The notes beneath the pieces were generated by a model that searched no databases, was not told where the DNA came from, and saw nothing but the letters and a program-made list of their open reading frames with translations. This document shows, piece by piece, positions 7,973-15,594 of a stretch of DNA of 33,095 nt. The translations under genes were made by a program, and so were the position numbers. Every line of letters begins with the position of its first letter. Position 1 is the first letter of the stretch. Source of the DNA: Deltaproteobacteria bacterium (GTDB taxonomy: Bacteria; Myxococcota_A; UBA9160; SMWR01). The DNA lies in the NCBI GenBank assembly GCA_019313245.1, contig JAFDBP010000013.1, forward strand, positions 1-33,095. Direction: 5' to 3'.

Positions 7973-8986
7973 TCAGACCGACGCGGTGTCGAGGCGCAGG
8001 GCGCCGTCGCCCGCACGCGCGAGGCCGATCCGGTATTGGGAGCGGAATCCGAGTTCTTCGGCCGCGCGGTCGGTGTCGAGCGTGAAGCCGTAGCGCAGGT
8101 GCACTCCGCCACTGGCTCCGAGGCGAGATTCGATGCCGAGCACCCGCTCGGTTGCGTCGAGCATGCCGAGCAGTGGACCGGGCACGGGGATGCTCGTGTG
8201 GCCCGTCCAGCGAGAGAGGAGGGAAAGCGGGATCGCCTCTCCACCCGCGATGTTGAAGATTCCCGAAACCGGAGCCCGGGTCGCGGCCCGAACCGCGCGC
8301 GCGACGTCCTTGTCGGAAACGAGCGCGCAGATGGGATCGAATCCGAGGGCCCGCACCCGCGAGCCCGGCCGCCCGGCCAGCGAAGGGTGGAGGTAGACAT
8401 AGCCGCCCGCCGCCACGACGGTGGGAACGCGAAGCAACACCACGCGGAGTCGGTCGTTGTGGACTTCGCTGTGGAAGATCATGTCGCTGTCGATCCAAGC
8501 GCGGACCTCCGGCATCACGTTCGGATCGAGGTTGAGCTCGCTCTCTTCGCTGAGGTGGTTCGCGTTGCCCGGGGGGAGGCGGTAGACGAACGCGCTCCCG
8601 ATCGCGATCAGGTGCTGGATCGTGCGGGTCTCGAGGCAGTGCTGAAGCAGCAGGCGGCTCTCGGCGGTTCGCTCGGAAATGCCACCGACCAGCGGTTCGT
8701 TCAGCGACGAACCCGCACCGTGGCGAGGCACGTAGACGACGGTGTCGATCTCGGCGGCGCGAAACCCAGCGGAGTGAAACAGGTCGTGCACCGGGCGGTG
8801 TTTAGCGAGATCGAGTCGCGTGTAGGTCACCCGCGGTTCGCTGCCCGCGAGATAGGGGTCGAACTTGCGCGGCGGCGGACCGCTGCCGATTGCGAAGATG
8901 ACCTCGACGTTCGGGTCGTGGTAGAGATTCTTGACCACTCTGCGTCCGATTGGTTCGTCGGCGTGGGTGACGAGTACGTGGGTCAT
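7973..8986 (-). CDS. Degenerate SDR / NAD-dependent epimerase-like protein (337 aa), module A
   Basis: Extended short-chain dehydrogenase/reductase fold, third gene of a ParA-acyltransferase-SDR operon. The ATG at 8986 overlaps the upstream acyltransferase stop (ATGA). The overall SDR layout is kept (VTYTRLDLAKHRPVHDLF; IAIGSAFVYR; FNIAGGEAIPLS), but the glycine-rich loop reads VTHADEPIG instead of a TGxxGxxG pattern, and the catalytic YxxxK position reads MPEVR (158-162). Both cofactor-binding and catalytic signatures therefore look lost. It may bind a nucleotide-sugar, lipid or protein without redox chemistry. The second SDR in the window (14674-15591) keeps the glycine loop but also has PEIR in place of the catalytic lysine. 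The N-terminal 59 residues of the track ORF are antisense or out-of-frame extension and are excluded. Confidence 0.82.
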   Translation of the reverse strand: MTHVLVTHADEPIGRRVVKNLYHDPNVEVIFAIGSGPPPRKFDPYLAGSEPRVTYTRLDLAKHRPVHDLFHSAGFRAAEIDTVVYVPRHGAGSSLNEPLVGGISERTAESRLLLQHCLETRTIQHLIAIGSAFVYRLPPGNANHLSEESELNLDPNVMPEVRAWIDSDMIFHSEVHNDRLRVVLLRVPTVVAAGGYVYLHPSLAGRPGSRVRALGFDPICALVSDKDVARAVRAATRAPVSGIFNIAGGEAIPLSLLSRWTGHTSIPVPGPLLGMLDATERVLGIESRLGASGGVHLRYGFTLDTDRAAEELGFRSQYRIGLARAGDGALRLDTASV

Positions 8987-10167
8987 TGGCGATTCCGATC
9001 GATCATCAGTTGCACCGTGCGCCGCACCTGGTTGGCCAGGTAACGGACCAGCCGTGGATCGTCCGCTCCCTCGGGCCCGAAACGCTCGTGGTAGCGGAGG
9101 GGCTCGCCGTAAACGATTCGATACGAGACCGGATAGGGGAGAATGCCGAGCGGGCCGAGCCACGGAAATGTCGGGGTGATCGGCGCGACCGGGATGCCGA
9201 GCTTGCGCGCCAGCGGCTTGATGTCGAAGAGGATCGGCGTTTGATCGTCGCTGCCGATGAATGCCACCGGAATGATCGGCGCGCGCGAGCGCAATGCCTG
9301 TTCGATGAAGCCCACGCGAAATTCCTGGAGCCGATAGCGGTGCGCGATCGTCTTGCGCATCCCCTCGATGCCTTCCGGGAAAACCAGCAGGAGTTGTCCA
9401 TCCCGGAGCAACTTGTCGAAGTTCTCGCGCGTTCCGATGACCTGTCCGGCTCGCGCGTAGAAGAGGTTTACCCAGGGAAGTGTGCCTGCCCAGCGATCCA
9501 CTACGGTCCGGATGAGTCGGGGGGGATCCGTGTGCAGCGCCCCGTCGATGACCGCCATGGCGGCGTCGAAGGGAAGCAGGCCGCCGTGATTGCCCGCGAG
9601 CACTGCGGGGCCCTCGTGCGGAATGTGCTCGTGACCCTCGCTGCGCACGCGGAAGTAGTATTGGTAGAGAGTGCGCATCACCAAGAACGTGCTCTTCATC
9701 ACCTCTGGCGAATAACCGAATCGATCGTAGGGCGCCTCGCCTTCGACGAGATGCGCGAGAGAGGCGAGCACCCGCCTCTCGTCCGAACTCAGCAGGCGAT
9801 CGATCAGACCCTTTGGCGGCGGGAGTTCGATTTCCGCGAGCGGCGGGGTGGTCGACCAGCGCCGTCGGATGAGCCGCGCGAGGTTGTCGGGCTTCGGAGC
9901 ATCCGCGTCGGCCGCGGGATCCGCTTGCCGCGCCGTCGATCGGGGGGCAGTCGCCGGCGCTGCTGCCCGCACGCTCCTGTGGGCGCGCCGAGCGCGCGGC
10001 CGATCCATCGGCCTGCGGCTTTCTCGCGTTTCCAATTGCTCGAGCGCCTCATCCAGCGGGTCGGAGGAGGCGACATCGTCGAAAGGGTCACGGCCCAGAG
10101 CGCGGCCGGGCGCTACGAGCGCGTTCGGAGTTTCTGCGACGGGCTGGGGGGATTCGATTTCGCTCAC
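8983..10167 (-). CDS. LPLAT/PlsC-like acyltransferase with basic disordered N-terminal tail (394 aa), module A
   Basis: Glycerolipid-type acyltransferase, MGAT-like LPLAT group. The catalytic block is AGNHGGLLPFD (His194, Asp201), followed by GTREN, the FPEG motif (263-266) and the family segment PITPTFPWLGPLG. It probably transfers an acyl chain from acyl-CoA or acyl-ACP to a lipid or related acceptor at the membrane. Residues 1 to about 100 are unlike an enzyme domain: proline-, alanine- and arginine-rich, with the very basic patch RESRRPMDRPRARRAHRSVR. The GTG start at 10167 overlaps the ParA stop (GTGA) and the 3' end overlaps the SDR start, so all three are translationally coupled. The track's 105-residue extension is antisense to the real ParA gene. 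A paralogous enzyme lies at 15595-16479. Confidence 0.88.
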   Translation of the reverse strand: MSEIESPQPVAETPNALVAPGRALGRDPFDDVASSDPLDEALEQLETRESRRPMDRPRARRAHRSVRAAAPATAPRSTARQADPAADADAPKPDNLARLIRRRWSTTPPLAEIELPPPKGLIDRLLSSDERRVLASLAHLVEGEAPYDRFGYSPEVMKSTFLVMRTLYQYYFRVRSEGHEHIPHEGPAVLAGNHGGLLPFDAAMAVIDGALHTDPPRLIRTVVDRWAGTLPWVNLFYARAGQVIGTRENFDKLLRDGQLLLVFPEGIEGMRKTIAHRYRLQEFRVGFIEQALRSRAPIIPVAFIGSDDQTPILFDIKPLARKLGIPVAPITPTFPWLGPLGILPYPVSYRIVYGEPLRYHERFGPEGADDPRLVRYLANQVRRTVQLMIDRNRQ

Positions 10168-11027
10168 GGGGGACTCCCATCGTGTCGGGGTTTTCCGCGC
10201 AGCTCGAGTTCTTCGGCGAGTTCTGCCATCGCGAAGGCCGCGCGATCCTTTGGCGCGTATTCGAAGATGGAAAGTCCCCTGGATTGCGCCTCGTCGATCT
10301 TCACGTGATAACGGATGACGCTGTGAGAAATTTCCTTCGAGAAGCGCCGCTTGAGTCGATCGAGAATCTCGTCTGCGAGTTTGGTTCGCCGGTAGAAGGT
10401 CGGCACGATCATCGCAATGTGCAGATCCGGGTGGTCGTAGCGCTCGCGAACCGTATCGATCGTGCGCACGAGCGCCGCGCAACCGTCCAGCGCGAGGTAG
10501 GTCAGCGGGACCGGGATCACGACTTCCGTGGCCGCGCGCAGGATGTTGAGGGTCAGCGATCCAAACGACGGCGGCGCGTCGAAGAGGATGAAGTCGTAGT
10601 TCCCGATTTCCGACGCAGCTTCCAGCTTGCGTCTCAACCGCCCGGTCGGATCCGGATCGCCGTCTTCGAAGGCCGGAAACAAGCCCAGGGATTTGTTGGC
10701 GGTGATCACGTCGAGCTGCGGGATGCGCGTGGTCGTGATCGGAAGATTCGCGGTGGCGCGAGGCTCGCGCTCGGCGGCGTTCTCGTAGCGGCCATCCAGC
10801 GAAGCGGCGTCGAGCAGCACCGAATCGAGCAGCAGGTTGATCGCCGAACGGCGCCGCGCGCGCGTTTCGACGCCCAGCACCTTGCCGAGCTGGCCCTGGG
10901 GATCCATGTCGATGGCGAGAACGCGTCGGCCGCGATGGAGGGCCAGGTACGATCCAATCGTCGAGACGAGCGTCGTTTTGGCGCTACCGCCCTTCTCGTT
11001 GATGATCGCGACCCGCCGAGCGAGCAC
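10164..11027 (-). CDS. Orphan ParA/MinD-family ATPase (287 aa)
   Basis: Deviant Walker A ATPase: KGGSAKTT (12-19), Walker A' region AIDMDPQGQ (38-46) and Walker B FILFDAPPSF (about 146-155). The closest family is ParA/Soj partition ATPases, which move cargo along the nucleoid or membrane by ATP-driven patterning. No parB, parS-like repeats or plasmid genes are nearby, so chromosome partition is unlikely. The GTG start at 11027 has AAGGGGAGAG upstream. The stop overlaps the acyltransferase start. By analogy with McdA or PpfA systems, the co-encoded protein with a basic tail could be its cargo adaptor; this is inference only. Confidence 0.9.
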   Translation of the reverse strand: MLARRVAIINEKGGSAKTTLVSTIGSYLALHRGRRVLAIDMDPQGQLGKVLGVETRARRRSAINLLLDSVLLDAASLDGRYENAAEREPRATANLPITTTRIPQLDVITANKSLGLFPAFEDGDPDPTGRLRRKLEAASEIGNYDFILFDAPPSFGSLTLNILRAATEVVIPVPLTYLALDGCAALVRTIDTVRERYDHPDLHIAMIVPTFYRRTKLADEILDRLKRRFSKEISHSVIRYHVKIDEAQSRGLSIFEYAPKDRAAFAMAELAEELELRGKPRHDGSPP

Positions 11028-11061
11028 GACTCTCCCCTTTGGAGAACGCGCTCGATAGGGT

Positions 11062-11154
11062 GACTACCGCTCGGTACCGGATTTCAGCGCAGGAGGAGTC
11101 GCCGCAGATGCGAAGACGCGTTTCCATCGATGACCGTGTTCCCAATCGGTAGTC
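11062..11154. repeat. 8-bp inverted repeat GACTACCG/CGGTAGTC upstream of the ParA operon
   Basis: GACTACCG (11062-11069) and its exact complement CGGTAGTC (11147-11154) bracket 77 nt in the 212-nt gap ahead of the ParA operon. The distal copy overlaps a weak minus-strand promoter candidate: TTGACA (11174-11169), 17-nt spacer, TACCGA (11151-11146). It could be a looping operator, or chance in a GC-rich region. Confidence 0.25.
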
Positions 11155-11239
11155 TTCGGGAATCGACGTGTCAATGGTGAAATGGCTGTCGCGCGCGGCC
11201 CGCGTCACTTTGATGTCAAAAACCCTCGCTGTTGGCCGC

Positions 11240-12211
11240 CTACCCCTTCGCCTCCTGGATCGCCTTGGTCAGGGCGGGAACGATTTCGGCGAGGTCGCCG
11301 ACGGCTCCGAGGTCGGCGACCTCGAAGATCGGCGCGTCCGGGTCCTTGTTGATCGCGATGATGAAATTCGAACCCTTCATGCCCACGAGGTGCTGGATCG
11401 CCCCCGAGATCCCCGCGGCGATGTAGAGCTTCGGGGCCACGATCTGACCGGAGGAGCCCACCTGATATTCGTGGGGCAGCCAACCGGCGTCGACGACGGG
11501 GCGCGAGGCGCCCATCGCACCGCCCAGCGCGTCCGCGAGGGGCTGGAGGATCTCGCCGAAATTCTCCGCGGCGCCGACACCTCGGCCGCCGGCGACGATG
11601 ACGTCGGCCTTGCTCAGGTCGACGCCCTTGCTTTCGGCGATCTTGTTCTCGATGAACTTCGCCTTTTCGGACGTCAGCGAGACGTCGAGTTTGACGACGC
11701 TGCCCTCAGTGCTGCCGCCGAATGGCTCGATGCCCCCGGGCTGCATGGTCGCGACGACGACATCCGAATTGGTGCGGACGTGCGCGTCGAGTCTGCCGCT
11801 GAAGACGCGCCGTTCGAAGACGAGTTTGCCCCCATCCTCGGAAACGTCGGAACAGTCGCTCACGAAGCCGGCATCGAGTCCGGCGGCGATGCGCGGGGCG
11901 ACGTCCCAGCCGCTCGGCGTGTTGGAGAGCAGGATCACGTCGGCCCCCGAGGCCTCGACGGCCGCGCGGATTGCCGCGCTCGCGCTCTCTACGCAGTAGT
12001 TGGCCAGGAGTTCGTCGTCGGCGACGAATACCTTGCCTCCGCCCTTCTGCGCGAAGGCCTCCGCGGCGCCGGCGACGTCCTTGCCGAGCACGACGCTCGC
12101 GACATCGCGTCCGGTCGCGGCTGCGATCTTCTGTGCGTAGGCGGCCAGCTCGTAGCTGCACTCGCGAATCTGACCCGCTTGAATTTCTGCGACGATGAGA
12201 ATGCTGCCCAT
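11240..12211 (-). CDS. etfA: Electron transfer flavoprotein alpha subunit
   Basis: FAD-binding subunit of the soluble ETF heterodimer, which accepts electrons from acyl-CoA dehydrogenases and hands them to ETF:quinone oxidoreductase. The 323-aa length is typical. The N-terminal domain starts [13 protein letters not shown]. The C-terminal FAD domain shows the diagnostic [20 protein letters not shown], followed by [22 protein letters not shown]. The start ATG at 12211 has CAGGGAG upstream. It lies 77 nt downstream of etfB on the same strand, the usual order. Neighbouring B12-dependent acyl-CoA mutase genes fit an organism that degrades acyl-CoA compounds, although they are in a separate operon. 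Confidence 0.97.
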   Translation of the reverse strand: MGSILIVAEIQAGQIRECSYELAAYAQKIAAATGRDVASVVLGKDVAGAAEAFAQKGGGKVFVADDELLANYCVESASAAIRAAVEASGADVILLSNTPSGWDVAPRIAAGLDAGFVSDCSDVSEDGGKLVFERRVFSGRLDAHVRTNSDVVVATMQPGGIEPFGGSTEGSVVKLDVSLTSEKAKFIENKIAESKGVDLSKADVIVAGGRGVGAAENFGEILQPLADALGGAMGASRPVVDAGWLPHEYQVGSSGQIVAPKLYIAAGISGAIQHLVGMKGSNFIIAINKDPDAPIFEVADLGAVGDLAEIVPALTKAIQEAKG

Positions 12212-12288
12212 CGGATTACTCCCTGTTGTGTGCGCATGTCGGATCGGTCCGGCTCGCGGCGTATCGGGGCCGCGGGGACGCTCCGAAC

Positions 12289-13071
12289 TTAGAGAAGCCC
12301 CAGTTCCTTGATCTTGCCCGCCAGGCTGTTCGCCATGTCGCCGACGGAGCCGGTGACCATTTCAGCAGCCGAGCCCTTTTGCGGGATGCTGACCTTCTCG
12401 ACTGAAATCTTGGCGTTGGCGGCGCCCACCTGACCCGACAATCCGAGATCCGCGATCGTCTTGACGTCGAGGGGCTTCTTCTTCGCGGCCATGATCCCCT
12501 TGAGGGATGCGTAGCGAACCTGGTTGAGTCCGGTCTGCACGGCAATGACGCACGGTTTCTGCAGTTCCACGACCTCGCGCGCCCCGCCTTCGATTTCGCG
12601 CTCCACCGTCACGCCGCCATTCGAGCTGTCGATCTTCTGCGCGGCCGAGGTGTGGGGCATGCCCAGGAGTTCGGCGAGCATCATCGGCACCGCCGCGAAA
12701 TTGCCGTCGTCGGCCATCAGACCCGCGTAGATCAGGTCCGGGTTCTCTTCCTTCGCGACGGCCGCGAGGATCTTGGCAATGCCGAGCGAGTCGGAACCAT
12801 CGGCCTCGGCGTCCTTGACGTGGATGGCGCGATCCGCGCCCATCCCGAGGGCGGTTCGCAGGGCCTGGGTGACGCGATCCGGCCCGATCGAAACCACGAC
12901 CACCTCACACTCGCCCGCGTCCTTGGCCTGCAGGGCCTCTTCGAGCGCGTAGGTGTCGTAGCTGTTGATTTCGAACTTGAGGCCGTCCTCCTTGATCCAG
13001 GTGCCGTCCGAGCTGATCTCGAGGCGCGCATCCTGGTGGGGAATCTGCTTGATGCAAACCATGATCTTCAT
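12289..13071 (-). CDS. etfB: Electron transfer flavoprotein beta subunit
   Basis: AMP-binding partner of EtfA; 260 aa, normal length. It begins MKIMVCIKQIPHQDARLEI and carries NSYDTYALEEAL and GPDRVTQALRTALGMGADRAIHV, both characteristic of the beta subunit. The late segment VQTGLNQVRYASLKGIMAAKKKPL contains the EtfB signature region. The start ATG at 13071 has GGAG 7 nt upstream. First gene of an etfB-etfA operon, with a divergent cupredoxin-like gene on the other side of a 233-nt gap that must hold its promoter. Confidence 0.97.
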   Translation of the reverse strand: MKIMVCIKQIPHQDARLEISSDGTWIKEDGLKFEINSYDTYALEEALQAKDAGECEVVVVSIGPDRVTQALRTALGMGADRAIHVKDAEADGSDSLGIAKILAAVAKEENPDLIYAGLMADDGNFAAVPMMLAELLGMPHTSAAQKIDSSNGGVTVEREIEGGAREVVELQKPCVIAVQTGLNQVRYASLKGIMAAKKKPLDVKTIADLGLSGQVGAANAKISVEKVSIPQKGSAAEMVTGSVGDMANSLAGKIKELGLL

Positions 13072-13275
13072 GGGGGGTCTCCGAAATTGAGTGCGTGCGC
13101 TGCGGGCGCTCCAGGTCGATCGCGCCCCGGGTTGTCGAGCGCGAAAAACTACCCGACGGAATCATCGCTGACAAGCTGTCGTCGGACCGCATGCGTCCGC
13201 GTCGCCGAAATCGATCGACCGGGTGGCCCGGGCGATGCCATCGGTCGCGAAGGGCGCCAGGCTGTGGCCGGGCGC

Positions 13276-13281
13276 TACATT
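13276..13281 (+). promoter_or_regulatory. Possible -10 element (TACATT) of the cupredoxin-like gene
   Basis: CTACATT occurs 24 nt before the ATG at 13305 and matches four of six -10 positions. It belongs to the recurrent CTACANT set in this window. No -35 box is evident. Confidence 0.3.
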
Positions 13282-13304
13282 CCGTCTGCTCGTTGGAGGT
13301 GTCG

Positions 13305-13832
13305 ATGCCGTTCGCAACGACTGGCGCGAAGCGCAGACTCGGGAAATTTTGGCATGCAATGATCGGAGCTGTGCTCGCCGCTGTGCTGTCGCTGGGCGGT
13401 CCGGGTTCGGCGGCCGAAGAGCGCGACCCGCAGCCCGCGCCCCAGAGTCTCGAGGATCTCCCCAAGCTCGATCCCAGCTACAAGATGAACACCCACAAAG
13501 TGGTCTTGATTACCGCGGATTCGCTGAACCCCGCGAGCGTGAACCTCGATCCGGGACAGTTGATCGCCTGGATCAGCTATTCGCCGACCAAGGCCACCGT
13601 GGTGTTCGAGCGCGATGTCGCGAAATCGATGGTCTGTCACAGCCGCGTCAATTTCGCCTTCGAAGAGGGCGAGCTGCGCTCGGCTCCGATCAACGCGGGT
13701 GAGTTCGCGAGTTTCTGCGAACTCAAACCCGGCAGCTATCGCTACGTGGTGGAGCGCTCCGAGGCGCCCGGCCCGGCCGGAGCCGCGAAGGGCCAGCTGC
13801 TCGAAGGCGAAATCGTCGTCGGAAAGCAGTAG
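13305..13832 (+). CDS. Secreted cupredoxin-like protein without obvious type-1 copper ligands (175 aa)
   Basis: The start at ATG 13305 is fixed by GGAGG six nt upstream; the track ORF from 13095 is too long. The N-terminus is a signal peptide (AMIGAVLAAVLSLGG, probable cleavage near GSA-AEE). The mature part has a plastocyanin-like beta pattern: VVLITADSLNPASVNLDPGQLIAWI and then FCELKPGSYRYVVE. A type-1 copper centre would need a Cys followed within a few residues by His and Met in the last strand; here the strand reads YRYVVERSE. Copper binding is therefore doubtful. Two cysteines (VCHSR, SFCEL) could form a disulfide. The role is unknown; export to the periplasm is likely. Confidence 0.75.
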   Translation: MPFATTGAKRRLGKFWHAMIGAVLAAVLSLGGPGSAAEERDPQPAPQSLEDLPKLDPSYKMNTHKVVLITADSLNPASVNLDPGQLIAWISYSPTKATVVFERDVAKSMVCHSRVNFAFEEGELRSAPINAGEFASFCELKPGSYRYVVERSEAPGPAGAAKGQLLEGEIVVGKQ

Positions 13833-13851
13833 CCCTCGCGCGCGATCGCGT

Positions 13852-14568
13852 TCAGGCGTCGGCGATCTTCTGGATCCAGGCGTAGATGTAGGCGAGAAGC
13901 TCTTCGCGAACTTCTTCGTCGGTGCGGTGGGACTTCTTCAGTACCTTGAAGTGTTGATCGGCCTCTTCGAGTACCTGCAGAGTCGTCGGTGCGCCCACGC
14001 GGGTGAGCGTGCGCCGGAGCACATCGATGTCGCAGTGGCGATCGCGTTCACCCTGGAGGAAGAGCATCGGAGAGATCACGCGGAAGAGCTGCTCGGGTGA
14101 AACGAGTTCGGGTTTGCCGGCGGGGTGCAGGGGGAACCCCATGAAGAACGCGCCGTCGATCCGCGCGCGGTCTCCCGCGAGACTTGCGGCGACCGCACCT
14201 CCGAGCCCTTTTCCACCCAGGAACAGGCGCGCGGGCGCGGCGTTCGGATCCCGGGCCAGCGTGGCGGCTGCGGCGCGGAAGGTTCGCTGTAGGACGTCCG
14301 GGGGATCGGGTCGCTTCTTGCCGACCTCTCCGAACGGAAAATTGAAACGCAGGGTGAGACAGCGGCGCTCGGTGAGCGCGCGCTGCAGAAATTCGAGCAC
14401 GGGGTCGGATACGTCGCGCCCGAGGCCGTGCGCGAGAATCACGCCGACGCGCTGACCGGTGGGCCACCACTGCGGTACGCCCATCACCGCCGAGACCTCC
14501 GTCACGCCGCGGGCGGACTCGTGGAGAGGTATCTTGATTTCCTCAAAACGCGCTGACGGTTCGACCAA
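13852..14568 (-). CDS. Alpha/beta hydrolase of the KANL3/Tex30 type with nucleophile Ser replaced by Gly (238 aa)
   Basis: Small dienelactone-hydrolase-like alpha/beta protein. The fold is supported by VGVILAHGLGRD, LTLRFNFPF, LFLGGKGLGGAVAASL, the acid region FLQGERDRHCDID and a late histidine in EEADQHFKVL. In the KANL3/Tex30 group the nucleophile elbow normally reads GGKSMGG. Here codon 121 (14208-14206) is GGG, giving Gly at the serine position, while the acid and histidine remain. The enzyme may be inactive or act as a binding protein. The ATG at 14568 is taken from the track. It converges with the cupredoxin gene (19-nt gap) and is divergent from the SDR of module B. Confidence 0.82.
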   Translation of the reverse strand: MVEPSARFEEIKIPLHESARGVTEVSAVMGVPQWWPTGQRVGVILAHGLGRDVSDPVLEFLQRALTERRCLTLRFNFPFGEVGKKRPDPPDVLQRTFRAAAATLARDPNAAPARLFLGGKGLGGAVAASLAGDRARIDGAFFMGFPLHPAGKPELVSPEQLFRVISPMLFLQGERDRHCDIDVLRRTLTRVGAPTTLQVLEEADQHFKVLKKSHRTDEEVREELLAYIYAWIQKIADA

Positions 14569-14673
14569 GGAATCCCTCCGGGGAGCGCTACTCTATCCCA
14601 ATACGGTCGAGACGGGGAGGGGTTGACACACCTCAGTAGCACAGCGCCGATGCCGCAAGCCCTTGGAGTACAA

Positions 14674-15591
14674 ATGAAAAAGGTGTTGATCACGGGAATC
14701 GCGGGAGGTCAGGGGCGGCTCCTGACCCGGCGCCTCAACGAGCGTTTCGCGGTTTGCGGTGTCGATCGGGCCCGGTGGGAGGGGCACCCGAGGGGGGTTC
14801 GCCCCTATGTGGTCGATTTGCGAAAGAAGAAATTCGCAGACGTGGTGCGCCGGGAACGACCCGACTGCGTGGTTCACATGGGTTTCATCCAGGACTTCCG
14901 CACCGATGAGCGCGAGCGGCACGACGTCAATGTGATGGGCACGAAGCGGCTGCTCGATCACTGCATCCGCAACGGCGTGGAGAGCCTGGTCGTGCTCTCG
15001 ACCGGCTACGTCTACGGCGCCCTGCCCGAAAATCCCCACTTCCTGGACGAAGACGCCCCGCTTTCCGCGAGCCGCTCCTATCCGGAAATCCGCGACCGCG
15101 TCGAAGTCGACACCCTGGTGACGACTTTTCTCTGGCGGTACCCGGAGATCCGGACCTGCGTGCTGAGGCCCGTGAACGTGCTCGGCTACTACGCGCAATC
15201 GCTGGTCAAGAACTACCTGCGCGAACGGCGCGTGCCCACCGTGATGGGTTTCGATCCGATGATGCAATTCATCCACGAAGAGGATTTGAGTGCGGCGATC
15301 GAGCTGGTCGTCGACCATCGACTTCAGGGCGTGTTCAACGTCACCGGCCCCGGCGAGGTTCCGCTGCGCACCGCGATTCGCGAAGCGGGCGGCGATCCGT
15401 GGTCGATTCCCGAAGTGATCTTGCGGCCGCTGTCCCGGCGCCTGTTCCGGATGGGTCTGGCCGCCTACCCGCCCGGTGTGATCGACTTCATCAAGTATCC
15501 GATCACGCTCTCGGGCAAGCGCTTCACGGATGCGACGGGCTTTCAACCGCTGTACGGGCTCAAACAGACCCTGCAGAGCGTGCGGAACTGA
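14674..15591 (+). CDS. NAD-dependent epimerase/dehydratase-like SDR (305 aa), module B
   Basis: Extended SDR. MKKVLITGIAGGQGRLL gives an intact glycine loop at the very N-terminus, which favours the ATG at 14674 (TTGGAG 6 nt upstream) over the track's TTG at 14623. A DVNVMGTKRLLDHC helix and VVLSTGYVYG follow. The YxxxK catalytic position reads YPEIR (136-140), so Lys is replaced by Arg, paralleling MPEVR in the module A paralogue. Substrate unknown; nucleotide-sugar or lipid-linked substrates are common in the family. The stop is followed at once by the acyltransferase start, and the two form an operon with a DUF1232 gene. Confidence 0.88.
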   Translation: MKKVLITGIAGGQGRLLTRRLNERFAVCGVDRARWEGHPRGVRPYVVDLRKKKFADVVRRERPDCVVHMGFIQDFRTDERERHDVNVMGTKRLLDHCIRNGVESLVVLSTGYVYGALPENPHFLDEDAPLSASRSYPEIRDRVEVDTLVTTFLWRYPEIRTCVLRPVNVLGYYAQSLVKNYLRERRVPTVMGFDPMMQFIHEEDLSAAIELVVDHRLQGVFNVTGPGEVPLRTAIREAGGDPWSIPEVILRPLSRRLFRMGLAAYPPGVIDFIKYPITLSGKRFTDATGFQPLYGLKQTLQSVRN

Positions 15592-15594
15592 GTG

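Noticed and set aside
10164-11027. Plasmid or chromosome partition locus
   Set aside because: No parB, centromere-like repeats, replication gene or origin is near the ParA-like ATPase.
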